62,855 nucleotides of DNA. It comes from Bacteroidota bacterium. Lineage in GTDB: Bacteria; Bacteroidota; Bacteroidia; Chitinophagales; Saprospiraceae. The first letter of the stretch is position 1; each line of letters starts with the position of its first letter. Under the pieces are notes generated by a model that worked only from the letters and a program-made list of their open reading frames with translations, was not told the DNA's origin and searched no databases. The stretch spans positions 1-62,855 of the forward strand of contig JANSWP010000036.1 in assembly GCA_024743405.1 (NCBI GenBank). Reading direction: 5' to 3'. The translations under genes were made by a program, and so were the position numbers. Shown in pieces: positions 34,667-43,503 of this stretch.

Positions 34667-36508
34667 ATGAAGAGCAATTTTATTAAGTTAGTTTTAGGAA
34701 TGGCCATGACTTTCATGGTCGTAGGACTTTTTCAGTCCTGTCAAGATTTGGAAGACGTCGCTAATGACGTTGATCTTATTTTAGACACAGATCTTCTTTA
34801 CCACCCATTAATGATTCAGTATGTTGATGCTGATATGGATAATGCGTATGTACCTCAAGATTTGAAAATTGAAATTCTTGGACCTGGAAAGGACAAAGTT
34901 TATTCAATGTTGGGCAGTAGAGATATTACTGCTAATGGACATTATGTAAACATTGGTGTAAGAAAAATTGAAGAACCAACTGTTGACAACCCAATTGAAA
35001 TTACGGTTATCGCTAAAGCAGATGGATATTTGCCTTCTCACCAAACATTTGTTATCCACAATACTAATCTTAACTATAAGACCATTCCAATGGTTAAAAT
35101 AGGACAAGATGCTCCTGGTATTACTACTGAGCAAACGTCTTTTGCTGTTAATGCTAACGGTGCATTAGAGACTACAAAATTTAAAACTTCTTTAGGTTAC
35201 GGTAAGCAAGAAAAAGCTGAAGTCACTGTTCCTAATGGTTCAAAGGTCTATAATGCTCAAGGTCAACAGCTAAATGGAAATGTAGATGTTACTTTGACAC
35301 ACTTTGATAACCGTCAAGATATTGCTGCTAAAGCATATGCGGGTGGTGGTCAAACAACAAAAAACATTATTGATGTTGATGGAACTGATTTAGGACCTGG
35401 TATGATTCTTCCTTATGGTGCGATCACACTTGATATGGTTGCTAATGGTTCTGAAGTTAAAACATTCTCGAAAGCTTTGGATGTTAGAGTAACTCTTAAC
35501 CCTAACTCAATAAATCCTTCTACAGAGCAGCCTCTTCGTGCAGGTGATGAAGTAGTTGTTGGTAGTTATGTAGAAGAAACGGGTGAATGGCAAATTGAAT
35601 CTAGAGAAACCGTTGAGATGAATGCTCAAGGTCAACTAGAAGTGAATTATAAGCAACCTCACCTTTCTACATGGGTAGTAGGTGCTGCTGTGCCTCCTGG
35701 ATGCTTCTTCTTCCAAGCTCAAGTACAATCTCCAATTCCTTCTTTCTCTTCTGTTCAAAAATTCTACTATGTAGAGTTGAGAGATCAAGCTACAAATGCT
35801 TTGTTGGGTACTAACTTCTTGCAGTTAAAGCAAAATGAGATTATTACTTTCTTCTTTGTTCCTAATACTACTGCTAAATTGGTAGTTTACGATGGAAATG
35901 AAACTTGCGCAGGAGGAACAATAGCAACACAAGATGGATTAAATCTTTGTTCATTTGTAGGATTAATCAGTCTAAATGATGACCCTGCATTCAAAACAGA
36001 AGAAATTTTAAGCGCTACTGTTGATGTAAGTGGTATTTGTAATGAAACTGTTCCTACTTTAGTAGTAGCACCTACACTTACTATTTTATACAAAGATACT
36101 GATGATTGTACTTCAGAAACTGATTGGGCTCCTCTTGGTTTAATTAGTGGTGGAGTTGGAACAACTACAGGATTACGAGCAGGGAATAAATATGACTTCA
36201 GAATTGCAGAAGGTGGAATCTTAAGAACGATCAGAGAAATTCCTGTTCCTTCAGCTGACTCAACTTTCAATGTAATGTACACAGATACACATTCTGGAAG
36301 TAACTTCACTTTCAATCAAGTAATTGATGTTGATTATAACCCTGGACCTGGTGGTGTAGGACAAACAATCAGCTTTTTATTCCAAGATGTTGATATTCCT
36401 GATTGTGCTTGTGCAATTTGGAGATGTCACCAAGCAGGAGGAAGTGTAGCAGAATGTGATCCTTCAGTTGGAGGTGCAGGAGGACATCCACTTCCTGACT
36501 GTCAATAA
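34667..36508 (+). CDS. Large outer-membrane lipoprotein, unknown function, probably highly expressed
   Basis: The protein has about 613 residues. The start MKSNFIKLVLGMAM with lipobox VVGLFQSC is chosen over ATG 34640 and TTG 34634, which only lengthen the n-region. The body is a chain of beta domains: ~25-135 (LKIEILGPGKDKVYSM), ~150-350 with a ZU5/fasciclin-like look (VTVPNGSKVYNAQGQQLNGNVDVTLTHF split), and a C-terminal part with paired cysteines (CACAIWRCHQAGGSVAECD). Codons are strongly skewed to T-ending GCT, GTT, CCT and ACT, unlike the neighbours, suggesting high expression. A very strong terminator follows. No enzymatic motif is recognised. Confidence 0.8.
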   Translation: MKSNFIKLVLGMAMTFMVVGLFQSCQDLEDVANDVDLILDTDLLYHPLMIQYVDADMDNAYVPQDLKIEILGPGKDKVYSMLGSRDITANGHYVNIGVRKIEEPTVDNPIEITVIAKADGYLPSHQTFVIHNTNLNYKTIPMVKIGQDAPGITTEQTSFAVNANGALETTKFKTSLGYGKQEKAEVTVPNGSKVYNAQGQQLNGNVDVTLTHFDNRQDIAAKAYAGGGQTTKNIIDVDGTDLGPGMILPYGAITLDMVANGSEVKTFSKALDVRVTLNPNSINPSTEQPLRAGDEVVVGSYVEETGEWQIESRETVEMNAQGQLEVNYKQPHLSTWVVGAAVPPGCFFFQAQVQSPIPSFSSVQKFYYVELRDQATNALLGTNFLQLKQNEIITFFFVPNTTAKLVVYDGNETCAGGTIATQDGLNLCSFVGLISLNDDPAFKTEEILSATVDVSGICNETVPTLVVAPTLTILYKDTDDCTSETDWAPLGLISGGVGTTTGLRAGNKYDFRIAEGGILRTIREIPVPSADSTFNVMYTDTHSGSNFTFNQVIDVDYNPGPGGVGQTISFLFQDVDIPDCACAIWRCHQAGGSVAECDPSVGGAGGHPLPDCQ

Positions 36509-36560
36509 GATTAACTGTTAATTGCTTACACGAGCAATATAATATTAAAATAAAGACAAA

Positions 36561-36599
36561 ACCGCCAACTCAAGTTTGAGTTGGCGGTCTTTTTTTTTT
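36561..36599 (+). terminator. Very strong terminator after the lipoprotein gene
   Basis: ACCGCCAACTCAA (36561-36573) pairs perfectly with TTGAGTTGGCGGT (36576-36588), and about ten T follow after a C. It lies 52 bases after the stop codon. Confidence 0.95.
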
Positions 36600-36663
36600 C
36601 ACGTTGGTAGATAAGAGATATAAACAACATCTCAACTGAGTCTACTAATTAATAATTAATACT

Positions 36664-36821
36664 CTTTTCTAGTTATTGATGTTCGTATCTAAGTAAAAAC
36701 ACAGATACAGCCGTAGTAGTCGCTAGTATTTTTAAAGCAATATTCTCTACCGTACACTTTTGAAATTAGTGGAAAATGCCGTCAGTCAAGACAGCGAAAG
36801 AATAATAAGGAGGGAGAAAAG
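36664..36821 (+). repeat. Type-F nested palindromic repeat (diverged)
   Basis: The outer arms CTTTTCTAGTTATT (36664-36677) and AATAATAAGGAGGGAGAAAAG (36801-36821) pair partly. The core AGTAAAAACACAGATACAGCCGTAGTAGTCGCTAGTATTTTTAAAGC (given in order, 36691-36738) keeps the AAAAACACAG and GTATTTTTAA blocks of types A-D but has a poorer inner hairpin. Confidence 0.6.
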
Positions 36822-36985
36822 CAACCTAATGCTAAAAGCAGAATTTTATGTGCGGCATACTATGTGAAACGTGTATAAGATCAAATCATAACATTTTTTG
36901 CAATGTAATTTCATAAAAATCTAACATCAATTTTTGAAGTCAGAGATTTTGAAAACAGGCTATAGCCTATATAAATTCCTCTTAT

Positions 36986-39376
36986 TTAATTAGAAGCTCG
37001 ATTTATCTCATCTGAAGCTGAGCTTTTGTACTTTTTCGTTTGCTTCATATGCTGATTTCCAAATTTATAATTGAATTGAATATTATAAACTGGTCCATCC
37101 CAATTATTTCTCAATTGTACATTCATATTGGCATATTTTATTTCGCCATGAAAATATCTTGCTAAAAGGTTATCTATACCCACACTTATTCGTCCTTTAT
37201 CATTTAATATTTTTTTGCTAAAGCCAATATCCACTCCATATAACCATTCACTACTGATAATTCCCTCCTGACCGCCACTATTATACCATCCAGAAATTTC
37301 AGATTCAATATTTCCCGGCAATTCAAAATTGACCTGTAAAAAACCTGTGAAGTCCCATTTAGACCTCAAAAAATCAAGATCAAGATACTTCGAATCATAC
37401 ATCGAACGATTAGCAATCACCCCACCATAGCTCTTTATTCCGGGAATAAAGTCTAACGGAAAAAATAAACTCGCATTGAATCTTTTAAATTTTTCTAGAT
37501 TGACCATTGTGAGATTTGTTTCTCCTGTCTCATCATTCTGTTCGGTTACTTCGACCATTGCATCCTTGGTCAATTTATATTCTATATTAAAAAATGGTTG
37601 ATTTTCATAGCTCAAATTAAATTTCATACTATGGGTCAAAGCGGGCGTCAAAGAAGGATTTCCTTGCTCGAAAGTGAATGGATCAAGGTAATAAACGAAA
37701 GGATTTAAGGAAGCATATCTAGGTCTATCTATTCGATAACTATAAGCTAAAGTTGCTCCAATCTCTTTAGTGATGGTTCTACCTAGACTAAAACTAGGAA
37801 ATAATTTCGAAATATCTCTTTTCAATGTAGAATCAATTGTCACCGAATAGCCGGTCGAATGACTGTCCTCATATCTTAACCCTAAAGTTCCCGACCATTT
37901 ATCTTTTCCAAAAGTTAATTTTGTATAAGCAGCCCCAATGGTTTCATCAAAAATAAAATGATTACTTTGAAGTAAATCTTTTTCCCAATCGTTTCCACTT
38001 AATTCAATAAATGATCCTAAATCGTTATCTAAGTTGGCATCGCTATATTTCCCCCCAATTTGGAGCTTTAAATGCGCTGAAAATGGATAAGTATAATCTA
38101 ATTGAGTAGTATAAATATCTGTATTTCCCGGTTGACGATATTGCTGTCTAGGAAGCATGAAATCAGAGATGGTCTCCTGCGAAGTCAATGTATTCATATT
38201 ATCGATACTGATTTTTATATAGTTGAAATCTAAACTTAATTTATGCCCAGTGGTATCAATTTCAAAAGTATAGTGCGGATTTAAGGTATATAATCTCCAC
38301 GTTTCATCCTGCTGATTTTGAGTTAATAAATGGGCATCTAGTTCATCTTCAGAAAGATAATCAATACTAGTATTATTGGTTATCAAATTGTCTGATCGAC
38401 TGTCAATAAATCGTCCAGAAAATCCAATCCTATGTTTTTGATTAATATCCCAATCTGCTCCAATATCTCCTCTTAGTGATTTCGAATCACCAGGGTCATC
38501 ACTATGTTGATCATAAATATCCCCATTCACATTTCGAGTAATATACATTTCATCCCACCAAGGGTAATCTCTATAACCAAGGCTGCCATACACATTCAAG
38601 TTACCTTGATAATGACTTAACCGAATACCCGTTTTGTACTTTAAAGCATTACCACTCGCTCCACCAACAGAGATGCTTCCATTCGTACCAAATAAACCAT
38701 TTTTCTGCAAAACAATATTGATAACTGCGCCTGTACCATCAGCATCAAATTCAGCACCGGGCTGGTGAATAACTTCTACCTTTTTAATATTATCTCCAGG
38801 GATATCCTTCAAAAGGGACTGAACATCCATATATTTTGTCGTTTTCCCATTGATTAAGATGGTAATATTAGACTGCCCAACCATTCTCAATTGATCCCCT
38901 ACAACCAACATTCCTGGTACTTTTTTCATAACATCTAACAGGCTTCCATTTAGGCTTGTTAGATTGTTCTCAACATTTACGACTAAGCGATCAGATTTCT
39001 GTTCCAATAAAGGAACCTTTGCGACAATCTCAGCAGTAGCAAGGTTTTGAGCATCTTCTGACATCATAAAATTGAATGACTTACCATTATTACTAGGAAA
39101 ATTCAGGTTGTCTTTTTTTAAAGAAGAATACCCTAACATTGTAATTTTCAAATAATAATTACCATCCTTAATATCGATCATTTTGAAGTTGCCATTTTCA
39201 TCAGTAGATACCGCTTTGGCAAAAGTGCTATCCAATTGGCTATAAAGCGCAACAGTTGCAAAATAAATATGCTCATTTTGGTCGTCTTTCACCGTTCCCG
39301 AAATGGAATTTTGAGCAAGTAAAATATTTCCAAAAAATAGTAAAATAGCTAATATCCTTAGAATATTTTTTTTCAT
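36986..39376 (-). CDS. TonB-dependent receptor-like outer-membrane beta-barrel protein
   Basis: The protein has 796 residues. The signal peptide ends LLAQ. CarboxypepD_reg-like domain ~22-110 (SISGTVKDDQNEHIYFATVAL, ENGNFKMIDIKDGNYYLKI), plug ~130-225 (VMKKVPGMLVVGDQLRMVG, IPGDNIKKVEVIHQPGAEFDA, GTGAVINIVLQK), then a barrel of the OMP_b-brl_3 type. The domain order is that of the small Bacteroidota barrel receptors without an obvious TonB box. Its substrate is unknown. It is transcribed alone; the 630-base spacer beyond its start holds the CBS-gene leader on the other strand. Confidence 0.9.
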   Translation of the reverse strand: MKKNILRILAILLFFGNILLAQNSISGTVKDDQNEHIYFATVALYSQLDSTFAKAVSTDENGNFKMIDIKDGNYYLKITMLGYSSLKKDNLNFPSNNGKSFNFMMSEDAQNLATAEIVAKVPLLEQKSDRLVVNVENNLTSLNGSLLDVMKKVPGMLVVGDQLRMVGQSNITILINGKTTKYMDVQSLLKDIPGDNIKKVEVIHQPGAEFDADGTGAVINIVLQKNGLFGTNGSISVGGASGNALKYKTGIRLSHYQGNLNVYGSLGYRDYPWWDEMYITRNVNGDIYDQHSDDPGDSKSLRGDIGADWDINQKHRIGFSGRFIDSRSDNLITNNTSIDYLSEDELDAHLLTQNQQDETWRLYTLNPHYTFEIDTTGHKLSLDFNYIKISIDNMNTLTSQETISDFMLPRQQYRQPGNTDIYTTQLDYTYPFSAHLKLQIGGKYSDANLDNDLGSFIELSGNDWEKDLLQSNHFIFDETIGAAYTKLTFGKDKWSGTLGLRYEDSHSTGYSVTIDSTLKRDISKLFPSFSLGRTITKEIGATLAYSYRIDRPRYASLNPFVYYLDPFTFEQGNPSLTPALTHSMKFNLSYENQPFFNIEYKLTKDAMVEVTEQNDETGETNLTMVNLEKFKRFNASLFFPLDFIPGIKSYGGVIANRSMYDSKYLDLDFLRSKWDFTGFLQVNFELPGNIESEISGWYNSGGQEGIISSEWLYGVDIGFSKKILNDKGRISVGIDNLLARYFHGEIKYANMNVQLRNNWDGPVYNIQFNYKFGNQHMKQTKKYKSSASDEINRASN

Positions 39377-39717
39377 AACTGGGTGATTTTTGAGAAGTGT
39401 TGTATTAATTTTTGAAGCTTATAGGTATCAATTACACATATGTCTATGAAGCGTTCAATTTTCTATTTAGTTATTCGCAATAGGAGATTTCGTAACCAAT
39501 CTTTTTTAATACAAAAAAAATCCTTCTTTGAAGATTTTGTAGGTTATCTAGAAATTGAGGGAAAAGCGACTGAAAAATGAATTGAGTTATCTTTTTGGTT
39601 CATCAAAATCACAGAATTTTTCAAAGAACAAAAAACTTATATAGTTGTATTCGAGAGATTGTACTACAAATAAGCTATCTATTCTAGTAATTTCTTTTCT
39701 GCAGTCACAATAACAAA

Positions 39718-39754
39718 ACAGGACAAAAGTAAAAGGTGTAAAACGTCATCCTGT
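39718..39754 (+). ncRNA. Hairpin related to the one at 17438
   Basis: ACAGGA pairs with TCCTGT around a 25-base loop containing AACGTCA, followed by ATGACCTCC. Stem, loop word and flank resemble 17438-17470. The stem changes GGGT/ACCC versus GGA/TCC are compensatory. Its role is unknown. Confidence 0.28.
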
Positions 39755-39806
39755 ATGACCTCCATTATTAGGTCAACATTTACCAGCTATTCACCCTTTC
39801 CTAAAT

Positions 39807-39814
39807 TAACTTTG
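39807..39814 (+). promoter_or_regulatory. Candidate -7 box for the CBS-gene leader
   Basis: TAACTTTG matches TAnnTTTG. Start of transcription near 39820 would give a leader of about 225 nucleotides that includes the structured segment at 39891-40023. The -33 half is not clear. Confidence 0.35.
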
Positions 39815-39890
39815 ACGAAAATCAATTCTTCATTGACAAAAGTCATTTTTTTAAAATCCAATCCTTCCGATCTTGCTAATGCATTAAGAA

Positions 39891-40023
39891 AAGAAACACC
39901 TTATATTATTTAACTCCACTATAATCAAAGAATCAAGTTGCCTGATGAGGCAATGTGAGAGGTGTTCTTGGGAAACGCATGGAGCTATCTTCCAAGGTAG
40001 TTCCAGGTGTTCCCGTTTTTTTT
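39891..40023 (+). promoter_or_regulatory. Structured leader with candidate attenuator/riboswitch architecture
   Basis: AAGAAACACCT (39891-39901) can pair with AGGTGTTCTT (39960-39969), enclosing hairpin TTGCCT-GATG-AGGCAA (39938-39953). A second copy of AGGTGTTC lies at 40005-40012. Between them, TGGAGCTATC (39980-39989) pairs with GGTAGTTCCA (39996-40005) with two G-U pairs, and GGGAA (39970-39974) pairs with TTCCC (40010-40014). This makes a long hairpin ending in G and eight T (40016-40023), i.e. a terminator 23 bases before the ATG of the CBS gene. The upstream ACACCT could pair with either AGGTGT copy, which gives mutually exclusive folds. It matches no riboswitch class I know. Confidence 0.6.
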
Positions 40024-40045
40024 GGTCAACCATAAATATTTTGAT

Positions 40046-40516
40046 ATGAAACCTAATGACGCAGTTCTAAAAATCATGACTCCTTCCATTGATATGGTTA
40101 CAGTTTCAAAAGATGAGACCATCGCTCGCATAAAAGGTATTTTTGAAAAAAACTCTTTTCATCATATCCCAGTAATGGAGAACGAAAAATTGATTGGTAT
40201 CATCAGTAAATCAGATTTCTTGCTTTCTAATTATATCATGTCTTATAAAGCGACTGGAAAAACAGAAGTAGATTTTGAATCAAAATACTATTGTGCGAAA
40301 GATATCATGACGGAATATCCGATGTGTGTTGATCCTGAAGACACGATAGGTTTAGTGGCCGATATTTTTCTCTCCAATAAATTTCACTCACTGCCTGTGT
40401 TAGATGAGGGGGAATTGGTCGGTATTGTCACCTCCCACGATTTATTAGCATACGCATTTAGATCCCCAATAGCCACAGAAGCACTCGTAGTAGGCATTAA
40501 TGCTGAAGAAAGTTAA
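40046..40516 (+). CDS. CBS-pair domain protein
   Basis: The protein has 156 residues from ATG 40046. The frame extends to a GTG at 40007, but that part is the terminator hairpin and T-tract, not protein. It has two CBS motifs: ~8-65 (MTPSIDMVTVSKDETIARIKGIFEKNSFHHIPVM in order) and ~90-145 (DIMTEYPMCVDPEDTIGLVADIF, HSLPVLDEGELVGIVTSHDLL). It has no fused enzymatic or transport domain. CBS pairs bind adenosine nucleotides (AMP, ATP, SAM) and in this form act as regulators or sensors. Expression is probably controlled by the structured leader upstream. It is convergent with the choline transporter gene. Confidence 0.9.
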   Translation: MKPNDAVLKIMTPSIDMVTVSKDETIARIKGIFEKNSFHHIPVMENEKLIGIISKSDFLLSNYIMSYKATGKTEVDFESKYYCAKDIMTEYPMCVDPEDTIGLVADIFLSNKFHSLPVLDEGELVGIVTSHDLLAYAFRSPIATEALVVGINAEES

Positions 40517-40541
40517 GTTTCCCTCGAAGTTTTAAATCGTG

Positions 40542-40572
40542 AATGCATATCATCTCTGGTATGCATTTTTTA
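40542..40572. terminator. Shared terminator between convergent CBS and symporter genes
   Basis: AATGCATA (40542-40549) and TATGCATT (40560-40567) are perfect complements, followed by T5. The right arm lies inside the last codons of the symporter, so the stem also covers its stop codon. Confidence 0.65.
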
Positions 40573-42124
40573 TTTTAAAAACTCTTGAAATTACAACTAT
40601 TGTAACCAATCCAGAAATCATGGCTAGTGTCCTAAAAGGGAAGAGAACAACCCCATCTTCAATCATTGGATATTCAATTAATATTGGCAACCCAAGTGTC
40701 GGATCACCACCACCAAACCTTAAAATAAAAGCTACTAAGAATCCAGCTATCGCTCCATAGGTATTTGACTTTTTGTCAAAAAGAGCACAAACCAGTGGTG
40801 GAAATAACAAGCAATAAACAAAGTCACTACACAAAAACCAAAGCTCATATACACTCCCTATATTCAAGGCTAAAACCGTAGCAGTTACCCCGATTATCCA
40901 AATACATTTTTGAATAACTTTAGCTAATTTTTCAGTTGTAATTTGAGGTTTAATAAGGGGACGATAAACATTCCAACTTGCCAAAGAAGACGCTGATAAA
41001 ATCGAAGAATCAACAGAAGACATTACTGCCGCAGCCACTGCTCCCAAACCTAAGGTAGCAACCCATGGATTTGTTAGGTACCGTACAACCCATGGCAAAG
41101 TTGACGCGGCATCAGGCGGCGCATTCAATCCCAAAGCCTGCCAGTCTGCGACTGATCCTACGATCCCTATCATGCCTGCCGGAATCGCTGCCAAAAGGCA
41201 GAAGAATCCAGCAAAAACAGATAATCGAATAGCTGTTTTTTCATCTTTTGAAGCCAGTACTCTTTGAAAATAAACCTGCCAAGGAATGCCGCCAAAAATT
41301 AATAAAAGAGCATAGTCCCACCAATTCCAATAATAATCGCCCAACGCCTCACGACTAGGCAGAAGGGAAGCTGATGCTCCATTTTTCTCAACATAGAGAC
41401 TCCACGTATTTTCCCAACCTCCAACCGTCTCTAAAGCAAAAGGGACTACCAAAAATAATCCACCAATCAATAAAAACAATTGAACAACATCAGTCAAAGC
41501 CACCGACCAAAGTCCACCAATCGCTGTATAAGCGATCGCAATAATTGCTGACAAAATAATTGCTGAATCGGTATCCAAACCAAGTACGGTTCCAAAGGTG
41601 GTTCCTAAAGCCATCAAAATCGCTGCAGTCCAAAAAATCTCCCCAAAAAGTGCCGGAATAAACAAAACAGCTGCCATTCGCTTACCAAATTTTTGAGACA
41701 ATGGATCCAGCATTGTTTTATAATTTCCGCGCCGCATTTTTTTTGCAAAAAACAATCCCCCAATGATTAAACTCAACGCATATCCCCATGGGGCTTGCAC
41801 CCACACCAAACCCGAGGATGCCGCATATTCTGCCGTGCCATTTATGAATCCACCTCCAACCCAAGTTGCACTCATAGTCAAAATGGCTATACCCAATGGC
41901 AACGATCTATCCGCTAACATCAAGCCATCAGATGTATTGGATTTTCGTAAATTGCCGGCATAAGCACCGATATAAAATATCAATCCATAGAAAATCGTCA
42001 TCACCCAGTAACCTGCCCAAAAGACCTCTTTTTGAGTAAAAAAATAGAGAAAAAACCCAATTATTGTCAAAAAGGAAAGTAAAATTGTGGTAGGAATAAT
42101 GGGTTTATTAAAGTTGATTTTCAT
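40550..42124 (-). CDS. Na+/solute symporter of the high-affinity choline transporter type (SSS/SLC5A7-like)
   Basis: This 524-residue inner-membrane protein has about 13 hydrophobic helices. The core sequence ATWVGGGFINGTAEYAASSGL and VWVQAPWGYALSLIIGGLFFAKKMR closely follows the SLC5A7/CHT branch of the sodium symporter family rather than proline, pantothenate or sugar branches. LPWVVRYLTNPWVATLGLGAVAAAVMSSVDSSILSASS, read in pieces, is the conserved Na+ site region. It is divergent from a phosphatidylcholine synthase gene with 109 bases between the start codons. That pairing strongly supports choline as substrate. Confidence 0.88.
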   Translation of the reverse strand: MKINFNKPIIPTTILLSFLTIIGFFLYFFTQKEVFWAGYWVMTIFYGLIFYIGAYAGNLRKSNTSDGLMLADRSLPLGIAILTMSATWVGGGFINGTAEYAASSGLVWVQAPWGYALSLIIGGLFFAKKMRRGNYKTMLDPLSQKFGKRMAAVLFIPALFGEIFWTAAILMALGTTFGTVLGLDTDSAIILSAIIAIAYTAIGGLWSVALTDVVQLFLLIGGLFLVVPFALETVGGWENTWSLYVEKNGASASLLPSREALGDYYWNWWDYALLLIFGGIPWQVYFQRVLASKDEKTAIRLSVFAGFFCLLAAIPAGMIGIVGSVADWQALGLNAPPDAASTLPWVVRYLTNPWVATLGLGAVAAAVMSSVDSSILSASSLASWNVYRPLIKPQITTEKLAKVIQKCIWIIGVTATVLALNIGSVYELWFLCSDFVYCLLFPPLVCALFDKKSNTYGAIAGFLVAFILRFGGGDPTLGLPILIEYPMIEDGVVLFPFRTLAMISGLVTIVVISRVFKIKNAYQR

Positions 42125-42233
42125 TTAGAGCTGATTGATTCTTTGAATGTGTTTGTAATATTGACACAGTCTAGTTTGAAGTTGAACACAATAAACAGAA
42201 TCCACTCAACAAATACAATAAAGCAGATATAAT

Positions 42234-42944
42234 ATGTCACAGCCAAAGTTTAGCTTAATTCAGAAATCTCTTGCCTGGTTTGTTCATATTTTCACTGCAA
42301 GTGGAATTTTAGCTGGCTTTATGTCAATACTCGCTATCAATGAGAAAGACTGGCAAATGGCCATGTTTTGGCTAATTGTGAGTCTGTTTATTGATGGAAT
42401 TGATGGAACATTTGCCCGTTTATTTAAAGTCAAAGAAGTCCTTCCTTTAATGGATGGGAAAAATATCGATTATGTGATTGATTTTGCTAATTATGCAATT
42501 ATTCCAGCATACTTTTTTTACTCGACTGAATTGGTTGAGGAAGCGTGGAGACTGCCTTTAACCTTTCTGATATTAATGGTTTCAGCAATATATTATGGAA
42601 AAGAAGGTATGGTGGAAGATGAGCAATATTTCATTGGTTTTCCAGTCCTTTGGAATATGGTAGTTTTTTATCTAGTATTTGTTTTTGAATTTAATGCTCT
42701 AGGTAATACTTTGATGATCTTGACACTTTCTATTTTACATTTTGTGCCTATTAAAACAGCTTATCCGAGTCGGTCAAAACGATTTAAGTTTATGAATATT
42801 GGTGTAACTTTTATCGCTATTTTAACGATGATTTTGATTGTATTTTCTTTCCCAGAAAGGAATATTTGGATGAGTTGGATTATGATTTTGAGTTTAGGGT
42901 ATTTTACTGGACTAGCAATTTTGGAAACTTGGTTGAAAGATTGA
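42234..42944 (+). CDS. pcs: Phosphatidylcholine synthase (CDP-alcohol phosphotransferase)
   Basis: The protein has 236 residues and about 7-8 membrane helices. It condenses choline with CDP-diacylglycerol to give phosphatidylcholine and CMP. The CDP-alcohol motif is complete: D54-x2-D57-G58-x2-A61-R62, then G75-x3-D79-x3-D83. AWFVHIFTASGILAGF near the N-terminus and the longer AR-to-G spacing (LFKVKEVLPLMDG) are typical of Pcs rather than PgsA or PssA. The length matches Pcs (~240). The divergent neighbour is a choline-type symporter, so the two form a choline uptake and membrane-lipid module. The shared spacer (42125-42233) probably carries both promoters. Confidence 0.9.
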   Translation: MSQPKFSLIQKSLAWFVHIFTASGILAGFMSILAINEKDWQMAMFWLIVSLFIDGIDGTFARLFKVKEVLPLMDGKNIDYVIDFANYAIIPAYFFYSTELVEEAWRLPLTFLILMVSAIYYGKEGMVEDEQYFIGFPVLWNMVVFYLVFVFEFNALGNTLMILTLSILHFVPIKTAYPSRSKRFKFMNIGVTFIAILTMILIVFSFPERNIWMSWIMILSLGYFTGLAILETWLKD

Positions 42945-43472
42945 TTAAGAAACTTCAATTTTCATTTTCTCTATCCGATAAACATAAATATCAAATCCTT
43001 TATAAACCATCCGAATGGTACGTATTAAACCATTTCGTTCTGCTACTTTCTGAGAAGGAACATTTTCTACCACAATCATTGAGATGATACTTTCCGCGAT
43101 TCCATTTTCAAAGGCAAATTTCATACACTCTTTGGCAGCTTCCGTAGCATAGCCATTTCCCCAAAATTGAGGTGTCAAATGATAACCAACCTCCAACTCT
43201 TCAATACCATTTATCGTCTGTTTAATGAGTCCACATTGTCCAATGAACTCGCCCGTTTCTTTTAATTCCAATGCCGCCAAACTAAATCCATCTCTTTCAT
43301 ATCGCATCATTTGGCGAGCGATCCAATCATCACAATATTTATTCAACGCTTCTTTTATATAAAGATATTTGGTTGCTTCTTCATTTTGAAAAAACTCCAT
43401 CAAATAAGGCTTATCGGAAGGTTGAAGACTCCGAAATCGAAGGCGGTCAGTGGTTAAATTTTCTAAAAGCAT
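42945..43472 (-). CDS. GNAT acetyltransferase (RimJ/RimL type)
   Basis: The protein has 175 residues. The Acetyltransf_3 pattern is clear: LTTDRLRFRSLQPSDKPYLMEFF, FIGQCGLIKQ, ELEVGYHLTPQFWGNGYATEAAKECMKFAF (acetyl-CoA loop Q/RxxGxG/A as QFWGNGYA) and VVENVPSQKVAERNGL. It transfers acetyl from acetyl-CoA to an amine, such as a protein N-terminus or a small molecule; the substrate is unknown. Its stop codon abuts the convergent pcs gene. Confidence 0.9.
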   Translation of the reverse strand: MLLENLTTDRLRFRSLQPSDKPYLMEFFQNEEATKYLYIKEALNKYCDDWIARQMMRYERDGFSLAALELKETGEFIGQCGLIKQTINGIEELEVGYHLTPQFWGNGYATEAAKECMKFAFENGIAESIISMIVVENVPSQKVAERNGLIRTIRMVYKGFDIYVYRIEKMKIEVS

Positions 43473-43503
43473 ATTGATCTATTATTATTTCCGAATAAGT
43501 CTA

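Noticed and set aside
40007-40045. N-terminal extension of the CBS protein from GTG 40007
   Set aside because: These codons are the terminator stem and T-tract of the leader. The first CBS motif begins after ATG 40046.
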